Shown: one piece after another, positions 1 to 10,200 of the stretch
Position numbering within the stretch: the stretch's first letter is position 1
Layout of the letters: the number at the start of each line of letters is the position of its first letter
Assembly (NCBI GenBank): GCA_000310025.1
Contig: FN649750.1
Span: forward strand, 1,939,617-1,954,134
From: Ectocarpus siliculosus
Lineage: Eukaryota; Sar; Phaeophyceae; Ectocarpales; Ectocarpaceae
Direction: 5' to 3'
DNA: 14,518 bases
The notes under the pieces: model-generated
What the model was told of the DNA's origin: nothing
The model's database searches: none
What the model saw: only the letters and a program-made list of their open reading frames with translations
Made by a program: the position numbers and the translations under genes

Positions 1-269
1 CAAAACCCCCCGTTTCTTCCCCTTTTTTTTTTGCGTTAAAAAAGGGGGGGGGAAAGGGGGGGGGGGGGGGGCCCCGGTTTTTTTAAAATATTTTGCAGGG
101 GGGGGGGTTCCCCCCCAAAATTTCCCCCCCCCCGGCCCTTTTTGGGTTAAACCCCCCCGGGTTTTTGGAGGGTTTTTTTTTTAGGAAAAACACCCGCCCC
201 AAAAAATTTTTTTTTCGAAAAAAAGAAAAGTTTTTTTTGGGGGCCCCCCCCCCCCCCCCCCCCCCCCCC
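1..269. other. Homopolymer-rich, low-quality contig end
   Basis: Almost every base lies in a run of three or more identical bases. Runs include G stretches around 44-71, T stretches around 22-32 and 173-182, and an uninterrupted C26 at 244-269. Normal mixed-composition sequence begins abruptly at about 270. This looks like unreliable base calling or a poorly resolved contig end. Short proline- and glycine-rich reading frames here are translations of the homopolymers and not genes. Confidence 0.8.
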
Positions 270-307
270 TTTGAGCTTCAAACAAGGCCCTGCACGAAAT
301 GGTGTCC

Positions 308-351
308 TGAACGTGGTTGTGACGGGGGCTGAACGTGGTTGTGACGGGGGC
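308..351. repeat. Perfect 22-bp tandem duplication
   Basis: Two identical 22-bp units at 308-329 and 330-351, each beginning TGAACGTGG and ending GGGGGC. They lie 40 bases from the low-quality homopolymer block, so a local assembly duplication is also possible. Confidence 0.85.
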
Positions 352-1030
352 GGGGCGGCCATACTGTTGTCAGGCACGCCGGCCACAAGGGTCTACTGCG
401 GAGGGATGTGGACGACGTTCACAAACTCGCCATGGATGAAACAACAAGCGATGTGAGCGTGTCTCAGCCGATGCACGCAAGTAGATATTCGATGGTGTGC
501 CTAGTCTAGGGTGTTGGCTGGTCGTTCGACATACTGATGCAGAGAGCCGGCGAACAGCGCCAAGCGCCAAACATATTTACGAACACGAACGACTCACCTA
601 TGATGAGGGGCTGAGAGAGACACTCTCGTTTCCCTGCCGCGATCACAACACTCGACACCCCCACCGACACGATAAATAAATACATTCTGGGACAACATAT
701 TGGGCAACCAAGCACACCACAAAAATCACCTCCAAGGTGGAAAAAATAGTCAGTCCGCGACCGACTCATAAGTAAAACACAGATAAACACGGCTAAAGAC
801 GAGACCGCATGCTTGGCCTAAGATCGTATACAGCCGCAAACGCAACAAGGCCTGCCTACACAAGCAATCAAGTGGGCGCGAAAACGTCCCCGCCATCCAA
901 CAACGCCTTGTGCAAGGGGAGTGCAGTGTCGGTATTCGCCAAGAAAATTCACGGGCACTGTACCAAACCAACACTATTCAAAGTATTGAGAATGGCTGTT
1001 GAAAATTCAGTGCGCGCCCGCCTAAAGCAT

Positions 1031-1069
1031 CGGCACTATACCGGGCACCGGCACTAATCACCGGCACTA
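1031..1069. repeat. Triplicated CGGCACTA motif
   Basis: The octamer CGGCACTA occurs at 1031-1038, 1049-1056 and 1062-1069 (spacings 18 and 13). It is just past the PEX2 stop codon on the minus strand, so it probably falls in the 3' untranslated region. No function is claimed. Confidence 0.6.
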
Positions 1070-1097
1070 AACAGGGACCTCTACTGCCCGTGCGGGG

Positions 1098-1235
1098 TCA
1101 CCGCGGCTGGGACCATCGACGGGACGTGGCGAAGTACTCCCCGCAGCGCGGACAGGTGTATCGGGGGTCCACCGTGCAAGCCACCCTCGCGCAGTAGTAG
1201 CAGAACACGTGGCCGCACCCCGTCACGTAAGGAGT
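1098..1235 (-). CDS. PEX2: PEX2 exon 7 (rest of RING finger, stop codon)
   Basis: Encodes residues 373-417 and TGA at 1100-1098. TPYVTGCGHVFCYYC matches human MPHTIGCEHIFCYFC and CPRCGEYF matches CPKCGTEV. It supplies zinc ligands C379, H381, C384, C387, C400 and C403. The acceptor is TTGTTTCACAG|ACTCCT, phase 0. The tail after the last cysteine pair is only 14 residues. This exon has no ATG and is too short to stand out as an open frame. Confidence 0.95.
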   Translation of the reverse strand, partial: TPYVTGCGHVFCYYCARVACTVDPRYTCPRCGEYFATSRRWSQPR

Positions 1236-4200
1236 CTGTGAAACAAGCCGAGGTTAACGCCGGGCAGCGATCGACAGCCGGGAGGGGTCGGGGAGGTTTA
1301 TGTGGGATATCGATGGGTCAGGAGCAACCGAGCTGGGGTGGCAGACATGAATAGCATGGCTTCAAGCCAAGGGGCTCCGTGCGTGCGAATGGGGCGGAAG
1401 AGAGAGGGAGAGAGAGAGAGAGAGAGAGAAGGCAGCGATGTATCGACGAGGGCCGAAGACATCTGGTCGCTATTTGCAGTCGACGAGACAGTCAGCTTAC
1501 AACACATCAGCATGGATCAAGCACTTCGAAACGGTTGGAGAGAAATGATTCACTAAAGAGGTTGCCACACGTGTGGGTCCAACATCGAGCTACAAAACCG
1601 CCCGAAAATGAGGTGGACACGCTCAACTCGACTTTGCGGAATTGGGCCAAACAAAGCAAGCTACTGCCAACAACGTTCACCTGATTCTGACCAAAACAAT
1701 TTTGTTGAGCTTCCGTCTTTCGAAATCAAGGAGATGGAGGGGAGGTGACTGTTGACGCGCATCTTTCGAAAGCTGAGCTACAATTAAGGGTCATTCGCAT
1801 CAAAGAGATGGGGGAGAGGTGACCGTTGACGTGGCCCCACGCCAATGGTCACCTCCATCTCCTTGATATGAATGACCCTGAACTGTAGCTCAACTTTCGA
1901 AAGACGGATCGGTTCTAGACCTCACGCTGGCCCTACTCAGGTACGCAACACCGCAAATGACGCAGGACACCACACGCCGCCAACTGTACCCTACCGAAAT
2001 AAGTGTATCACGCTGTGTGGCGCATTGTGGGGGTCGTGGAATCTTCTGTGGGGGTGGTAATGTACGCCATCTGGTTCATGCCTCTCGCGTGGAGACAGCT
2101 TCGTCGGGGGGGGTACCGTAAACGACACAAGATAACACCCCCCCTGGACCGATTTTCAAAGCTTGATTACTCCACGACGAAGAGGACTCCTAAACGAAAC
2201 GTACGTTTTCGGAAGGCTCTCGACCACACGGCTTCAACGCCGCCGTTTTCGGCGCTGCGACTCTTTCTGCTGTCGATAAAACGAGCTGTGAAAATTGGTC
2301 GAGGGGTTCTGTCATCTTGTGTCGTATACGGCAGGTAGTCGTACCCTTACCCTTCCCGAGGTGTATGCGTACACAAGAGAGCATACAACGCCAACTCTTA
2401 CACTAGTCCTTCATGTGCTGCAAGGCGCGAAGGCTCGCTCGTTAATAGAACGAGCTGCCGCTGTACCCAGCAAAAGGCCCGATTGACCTATTACTACGGC
2501 ATGCAAAACCCACGCACCAGCAACGTTGGAGACCCGCAGGGATTACTGCTTTTCTTAATGGTGGCCAAACAACGGGGGCGAGAGGGGACACACAGCCTAG
2601 AATATAGTCACCTTCGCCGGGTTGGCTCCACATTCCGCGCACGCCGTGAGCACCAACTCCGCCGCCGCTGCTTCCGTAGCAGGAGCAGCATCCGCCCCCA
2701 GCCCTCTTGCCGACACCCTGCCGGAGCCGCCGCTGCTGCCCCCAAATATGCCGAGCGCGCGGGCTTCTCTTCTCAAGCGTCCCGCCCCCCCCGACACTGC
2801 CCTCCTCACGGAGCCCCAGTTTATGAGAGGGGCCACGACGTAGGCCATCTTGGCCCAGTGATCCCAGAGTAGCCTGCGGTTAAGGAACTGGTAGTTGATT
2901 GGCCGGGGGCCCGGGTCTGCGCGGTCGTGAACCTGAGGGGGGGGGGTTGGGGGTCGGTAGTTGATCAGACAGGGCCCCGGGTCTGCGCGGTTGTGGACCT
3001 GCCCACGTGGTGGGCGGGTATGTGTTCGTTTGTTGCTTGCCTCGCTCGTTCGGCCATTGCCAACGCCTCCCGCTTCAGGTCGTCCCTGTCCATGCTGGCA
3101 GAACTATTTACCCTCTCCGACGCTCTTCACGCTGCTTGCCAGGCTCTACAAATGTACATGCGCAAGAAAATAGGTATCTATGCGATGTTACTTGGCAACG
3201 TCATGCAGAGCTACGACTACTTCACGCTAGCACACCGGCCACCTACTAAAGCGAGGATCGGATAGATACTGCTGTCGTGCAACACGTCCTCCTACGGTGG
3301 AAGGGCGAGAGAAATATAGATCAGGTTCGAAGAAGTTCGCCATTTGATATCGAAAGAAATGCGTCATCACACCGGTTGGTTGCACAGCGGTGATCCCGGG
3401 GCATACAACTTCCGCACGAAACGGCGATTCTGTTTGTGCGTGTTTCAAATGTGCCTGCTCTGTGTGCGACTCTGGTTGATGCTAAGGCCGTGAAGGATTA
3501 CAGCAATGACTGCAGCAGCAGCAGCAGCACAACATCAGGCAGACGGCCTCAGAATCCAGCAAGCTGGTTGCTTGTTCGTTTCGCCCAACTTTGGAAGAGC
3601 TGTTTCCCCGCTTGGCTCTACACAGCAGCAGCACTGCTGTTACAAGCAGTGGCTGTGAGTACTTGTGTACCATCTCGCAAGTTGATGCATGTACAAAAGG
3701 TAGACATACGAATGAGAAATAGAAATATGTTTTTTTCTGTGCAGGGGGTAAGCTAGATACATACAGCAGTGGTACCGATTCGCAAACACGTGAGAGTTCA
3801 AATTCGTTCCCGAAAAAAACACATCGGATCCGAAAGAAGAAAAAGCTATTGTATACCTCGTATTATTTTCTCGGGGACGAAAAGTTTCCTTGTCCGTGCG
3901 GGTAGTTGCTGCCATGGCTCACAGCAGTGCACACAGCGGGCGCGCTACGCACGGGGCGCGCTGTGCGTACATCATTCCCGTCCGAGAGTTGCGGGAGGTG
4001 GAGACTGCTGCTGCCGCTGCCAGATGCTCTAGTCAACTTACGGTCACAGCTGGTTGTGACCTAGACGAGAAAAAAAAAAAAACGAACCGACCGGAACCGC
4101 CATATTTCCATTCCAGCGACTTTCCAACGCCAGCAGCTCCCGACACAGCGCGCCGCGTGGCGCGAGGCTCTCGGGCCGTGCCCGCCACATTCTATCCCGT

Positions 4201-7200
4201 GCGGGAGCCGGCAGAACGGCAGGAATCGGTTTAAACGTGCATGCCGAAAAAAAAATTGATTCACGAGAGCGCGGCTGCTGCGAAACGCACCCAGACCAAG
4301 CTAGATGCTAAAATGTATGTATGTATGTATGTATGTATGTATGTATGTATGTATGTATGTATGTATGTATGTATGTATGTGTGTGTACGTACGTACAAGG
4401 TTTCCCTCGGGAGGTAGGTACATACACTCCCGGGGGTGACTCAAGTTGAAAAACACTAACAGAGACCTGACAAGTTTACAGTAGATGTTAAAAGAATTCG
4501 CGAAATCGTTCTTTGCGCGAAATACCGTTGACGCCCAGCGATGCGAGGTCGCCCACTCGACCACAGCCCCCATTTTGGCGCAAGGAACAACCGTCGCTGA
4601 ACGGATCCATGGGCCGGACCAACACCCGCTCTGCTTGCAACGCTCCCAACACGCCCTCCAACGCTGGTTGTGGGACATCATCTGATGAACAGACCAAGTC
4701 GTCTGAGCTTCGCCGCGGGATGACCGCCGCTCTGCTTGCAACGCTCCCAACACACCCTCCAACGCTGGTAGCGGGTGATCATCTGATGAACAGACCAAGT
4801 CGTCTGACCTTCGCCGCGGGATTACCCGGATTATCCCGCGGCGAAGCTCAGACGACTTGGTCTGTTCATCAGATGATCACCCGCTACCAGCGTTGGAGGG
4901 TGTGTTGGGAGCGTTGCAAGCAGAGCGGGGGTTGGTCCGCGGCGAAGCTCAGACGACTTGGTCTGTTCATCAGATGATGACCCACTACCAGCGTTGGAGG
5001 GCGTGTTGGGAGCGTTGCAAGCAGAGCGGGTGTTGGTCCGGCCCATGGATCCGTTCAGCGACGGTTGTTCCTTGCGCCAAAATGGTGGCTGTGTTCGAGT
5101 GGGCGACCTCGCATCTCTCTGGGCGTCAACGGTATTTCGCACAAGACTTAGCGATTTCGCGCAAACACCAACACCAACGGATCGATGAGACGCTCAACTG
5201 ACCCAAGAACGGTCACGTCCGTGGCATCGCTTGGAGTGTGGCAACTAACGTCCTCAGAAGAGAACAACCTGTTGTATTCGAAGCCAAAACACCAACGAAA
5301 ACGTTTCTTTTCTGCCACGAACGGAACATGTATTTCCTTCAAACATACCACTTTTTCGGGTTGCGGACAGTCCCGCGAAGGGTGATCTCAGGTTTTCTTT
5401 GCTGCGGTGTTATCTTGTTCATGAAAAGTATCGTAGATAGGTCGTGTTTTGGGTGTTTACGAGATGATAATGCTCTGCTGTCACTAACTACCCTGTTGGT
5501 ATTGGAATATAAACGCAGCATATCTGATCGTGAAATTATTCCACGAAAACGGAGACGTGGACTCCTACCACATATCTTGATTTTTTCAATTTTCGGAATT
5601 GAAATTAAAATGACCGCTGCCAGAGTTGTGCGAGAGGACTTCTGTGTCGCCTGGTGTGTTCCCATGAGCAACATCAAGAGCCTTGTCCCCTTTGCAGCCA
5701 TGAAAAGCCGCTGGTACATCTGTGGTTGACAACCACGGTGTTTGCGGCACACGAGGGACTGCACAAGAAAGAAAACTGTGCTGGAGTTGAAGAAAAAAAA
5801 AGCGCTCCGCTGCCACCAAAACTCATCGACTTGCTACGGATGCCAAGGGTGTTGAACGTTCGTGGGGGGATCTGTTCTTCTTGATTCAGTTGAAATGTAC
5901 CATGTGTGGTGCTGGTCTTTCAATACCGTAAATGTTCTCAACCAACGAAACGAGAAAAAATCATCATGACGAAAACACTCTGCTCCGCACAGAACCACCC
6001 CCCTCGTGGTGGAAAAGACACGACGTTCAACAAAAAAAACACACCGCCAAAGAGGAAAACACCCCGCTATATCTGAAGGCTTTTTTGTTCGGATCCGCAG
6101 CCCCTGAAATAGAGCCAGTCCCAGCGACTTTTCAGCGGCCATCACGCACCACCCATGTCTCGCGAGCCCCATACGTAACGGGTAATGTACCGACGGGTCC
6201 TCTGAGTGCCACGCAGAAGAAAGTGTGAGAAACAACATTGTCCCACCAGAGAAAAAATAACATAGCCACCAAAAAAGTCGGATTTGTACAATATGCACAT
6301 GTACGTACGTATGCATGTGTGCAGGCAAAGAAATCGGCACACCTTTTAACGGCGATGGACGTATACCAACCAACGGGTATCTACGTAGACCAAGGAAGAC
6401 ATCTACGGAGACAAAGGAAGGTACATATCTACGGACACCAAGGAAGGCATCTACGGCTACCAACGAAGATATCTACGGAGATGCCATGTGAGCAAAAGCT
6501 AACGACACACCACGGCCGTCAATTTCGCGTCTCGTCTCACCATGCGCATCCGCACCAGGCGGTCCACCGGCGTAGCGTACTTGCCGCTCTTGAGGAAAAG
6601 CAGCAGGTTCACCATCCAGGCCAAGCGAAACAGAGTCTCCAGCCTACCCAGGACATGCCAGGCCACTCGGCGAACACTCCCCTGCTTGCAGGAGAACCAA
6701 ACAGCAAACAATGGGGGTGTTATCTCGAAGGGTGGCAAATATTTCTGTGATTTCGCATTTATATATTCAATAAATTAGCTGGAAGAGAAGGCCTTAAAGC
6801 CAAAAGCAACAACTGGATCCTATCTCCAACGGCAAGCAGTTCTGTCATCACAAATACATTATCTAAAAATCAAGGTTTAAGCAGATCGTCTGCACAATGC
6901 ATATTGGAGGTGGTTTTGACAGCAATCGGGCCTCTTTCCGTGCGGGAAATCGCGTGATGAGAGATGACACCTACCGATCTTGTGACTATGTGAACAATAG
7001 ACAAGGTCTGCCTGCAGAGCAGTGTAGATTGGCGTTGGTGTCAACAGCACTAATTGCTTGGGCATGTTGAAACCGTCTCGTGAGAGACAAAAATAAAACG
7101 TCGCCCGAGTGGAACACTCACCGCGTCCTCCCCGCCCCACCCGTGGACCAGTCCATGCCGCCGCAGCCTCGCAAACCCCCACTGCACGCCGACGCTAAGC

Positions 7201-10200
7201 AGCCCGTGCACAAGGCGCTGCGCCCGGGTGGGAGCGGCGTCCCCCCAGCAGGGGAGGGGCGCCGTAGATGCCAACCCCGGGAAAGTCGATGTTGACGACG
7301 CGCCCCCTTCTGTGGAAACCCGAGCACGCGCGAGGGGGTGTGGTGTGTGTGTGATCGGGCGGGGACGTTCTTGTACTTCCATTGCGTGTTGTGCGTTCCA
7401 CACACGCAAACAGTCGGGCACTAAATAGCGGCATTGGAGTAGCGCTATTGGCTGCTGCCGCGGTTTCATGAGGGCACTCAAGTGTACATTATGGTCTACT
7501 CGGTGTATGCATACGAGAAATCTCTTTTCGGGGAAGCTCGGAGAAAAACGTACGGGCGGCAGTGCCTCGCCCCCCCCCTCCCAAAAGAAAAAAACTCCCC
7601 TGAGCCCCCCGGCGCAGGCTTGAGGCAGGCATTTAGTGCCGTATCCCGCTGAGTTTACTGCTGTTGCCGCCCTTTGAGAGGCTAGCCGAGCACAGCGACG
7701 TCGACGCCAAATGAATAAACACGCATACACACAGTGCTGCCTGGTGGCATTGAGTCTTTCCCCTGTACTCCGAAAGCAGGAATCGCTACAGTATCGTCCA
7801 ACTCCTGCGCCCCCCCCCTGTCCGTAGAACCCATTAAATAGAAAGCGTGCTTCTATCCCGCAATAAGAGCGACGTCTTTTCATTGGTCAGTCGGTTAGCG
7901 TGGTCGATGCTACTGCGAGAAACACAACCACATCTAGGTGTAATCGGCATGTGAGTAACCCCAAGGTGCCTTCCACTTTCCGGCATGCGGTTCACTTCGT
8001 CTGTCCCAACACACAACCACACGAGGGAGGCAGACCCACAGACGGATAGGTGGGTGAGGCGAAGAGCCCTGGCCTGTTGACCTGACTACCACGCTCAACT
8101 CTCTCGTTGCTACTTTGCACCTCTTTCCGGCGAGCGTGTTACCACAGAACTCCGAATCTGTGAGGGACCGGTACATATGTTGTGGACGCATCGGGGGGTA
8201 AGGACGGGTTCCAACATGAAAGTCAACAACAACAACGACAACAGCAGCAACAGCAACGACAACGACGACAGCACCAACTAATGATGACGACAACCTACCA
8301 CGCATAATCCGCTCGGGGAACTAGTCTGCATAACGGGCCTGCCCGGAGATAAGAAACGTCAAAGTCGGGTCGAGGCTCTGCTTCTTATTTCATCGCCACT
8401 ACTCAGTTTCTTGTTTCGCTACCGCTGTCGAGCACAGCTTATCATACTTCAGTAGAGTTTAGTGCAGGATCCACCGCTAACCTGTGTTTCTTAACCCTAC
8501 TTTCTGATTTTTCGCGAAAATTTCGAGCATCTGTTCTGTTTCTTCACGAGATATTTCGTAACTGCGGGCCCGTTTCTGTATTCTGTTCGACCTGGCCCCC
8601 AACGTCTCGTATCGCAAGTTGTTGTTGAATTCTATCCGGGGGAACGCACCAACACTGACCCCTTTCTATCGCCATCAACGTGCGATTCGGTGGCACCATA
8701 TGGTCTTAGCACCTGGTGTGTTCGAAGGCCCCCCATGGCCCAACGCCCCTCCCTCGCCCCCCTCCCACCCCGACGCGAGCGGAGAAGAACCGCCAGCAGC
8801 AGCAGCAGCAGCAGAACCGCCTGTAGCGGTGGCGGAAGGGGCCCCCGCGGTTCGACCGCGCTCGCTACGGTACCTCAGACCCTGGAAGGGTCGGCGTTGT
8901 GGAGGTTTGCCACAAGGGCAACATATGATAGGAGGACGAAGGTACATGGAATGCTGGACATATACAAAAATTTTAGCTCACAAAAAAGGAGTGGAAGAAA
9001 AACGAGAGACCGAACGCTGGGCTGTAACAACATTTGGTGATTCCTTCTAGAGAAGGCTGTCCTGAAATCTGGGAACAAACACCAAAAATAAGCATAACAG
9101 AAAAAGGACAAAAAAAATGCCGAAGACCGAAAGAAAGTTTGACAGACGGGGTCGAGCTCCAAGGTAACATAAAGCAAAGGTGGAGCTACAAGCCCCGTGC
9201 GGTTCATGCAAGGGTCCATCGATTCCGCAGAAAAATGTATTATCTCGAACGGGCAGTCATTGCGTGATCGTACACTTATTTTCTAAAATAGAAATATCAC
9301 GAAAACAGAAGACAAAACAAAAAACAAAAGCAACAGACAAGAAGAAGTCGTTCAAGTACAAATGGAAAGCAACACGGCACCTGCAGGTGCATTCCCGGGG
9401 TCGGGCGGTGCACCCAGACCGTGAAGCGGAACATCAGCAGGTTGAATAGAGCGTCCACCTGAAACCCCGCCGACGCAACGGGCACGGACGGGGTACATTA
9501 GAAGGGGGTGAAGTGGGGGGGGGTTGCTTGCCTTGGGTGTGTGGACCCGTAACTAGCATGCGCCGTTACTATCGTCCATGAGTTACCGTCGGTCCCGAAC
9601 AAAACAGATGTACATCTTCAAACATCTGGCTTCCCCATTTTTCCTTGTTGCACATGTTCTACAACGTTGCCACTTGCTGTACAGAACTTGTCAGTTAAGA
9701 AACTGACATAGCCTCGAAGAACTCAAAAGAGCACCTTTTGTGAGCCAGGTGAAAACCCCTTCCACAAAAGAGCTACAAGTACTTCGTATAGAGCGGCCTT
9801 TTGTCGCCCACGAGAGGAGGTACCGTAAGAACCTCAGCCTCGGGCCAAATCTAAGAGGTTTCTGTAGCATGGGCGCTATCTGTCGCATGGGCGCTATCTG
9901 CAGCATGGGTATTTTCGCGTGCGTGGCCGAGGTAATGCCACCGCCGCGAAGGAAGTGTCGAAAGGTGTGTTCGAATACTAGGTGCACCGCAGGGAAGCGA
10001 CCGCGGAGGGAGGAGGGGCAGCAACGAGCGGATGCGCTGGGCGGCGAACGGTGGAGCAGCAGCAACTGCACAATAAAATTGCGCCTTCAGTACAAACAGC
10101 GATATTGTGTTTCCGTGCGTGTGCGTGGCAATAAGTATAGGCAGCGAGATTGGAGCGTGTGCGCAGAGCAGCCGGCAGTGAGGTTGGAGCGTTTGCGCAC

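Larger units (their letters stand above)
270..1097. other. Downstream flank of PEX2, no gene recognised
   Basis: About 830 bases of mixed-composition DNA lie between the low-quality end and the PEX2 stop codon. Open frames on both strands are short (under 100 codons), overlap each other and show no family motif. The part next to 1097 should contain the PEX2 3' untranslated region on the minus strand, but I see no polyadenylation signal I would defend. It contains a perfect 22-bp tandem duplication at 308-351 and three copies of an 8-base motif at 1031-1069. Confidence 0.6.
1236..2611 (-). other. PEX2 intron 6 (1376 nt), splits the RING finger
   Basis: Starts GTGACT and ends TTGTTTCACAG. It separates the first two RING cysteines from the other six zinc ligands. 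It holds two small inverted-repeat elements (2114-2333; 1761-1908 with a partial copy at 1711-1757) and an AG microsatellite. Removing it joins NPAK to TPYVTGCGH in phase 0. Confidence 0.9.
2933..6540 (-). other. PEX2 intron 5 (3608 nt), repeat-rich
   Basis: Starts GTGAGA and ends CCCTCAG after a C-rich tract. It is the largest intron and carries the minisatellite (6379-6485), foldback element (4499-5161), microsatellite (4313-4380) and a duplicated splice-acceptor segment at its 3' end (2933-3001). About 5190-6240 and 3270-4300 have scattered open frames on both strands (up to 209 codons) with no recognisable motif and no consistent coding bias. Confidence 0.8.

Noticed and set aside
2927-3265. 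112-codon plus-strand frame opposite PEX2 exon 6 and intron 5
   Set aside because: It starts in the G-rich shadow of the PEX2 acceptor tract and has no motif; PEX2 on the minus strand explains the composition at 2612-2932.
4627-5028. CRISPR-like regular repeats
   Set aside because: Units are 92 bp with only 9-bp gaps within each arm, are arranged as mirrored pairs, and the host is eukaryotic; this is a foldback element.
4301-5201. Several 66-165-codon frames starting with the same VCSSDD-type peptide
   Set aside because: They are translations of the foldback units and, in one case, of the ATGT microsatellite (His/Thr/Tyr repeat), open on both strands because the element is a palindrome.
5238-5764. 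163-codon plus and 141-codon minus overlapping frames
   Set aside because: No family motif on either strand; both sit in PEX2 intron 5 and overlap each other almost fully.
5834-6463. 209-codon minus-strand frame with FLG/RRY-like repeats
   Set aside because: The apparent peptide repeat is the 22-bp minisatellite read through; its period is not a multiple of three and no domain is recognised.
7050-7883. 277-codon minus-strand open frame
   Set aside because: Only the part at 7122-7307 has PEX2 similarity and it is bounded by good splice sites; the upstream portion is Cys/Arg/Gly-rich with no motif and is intron 3.
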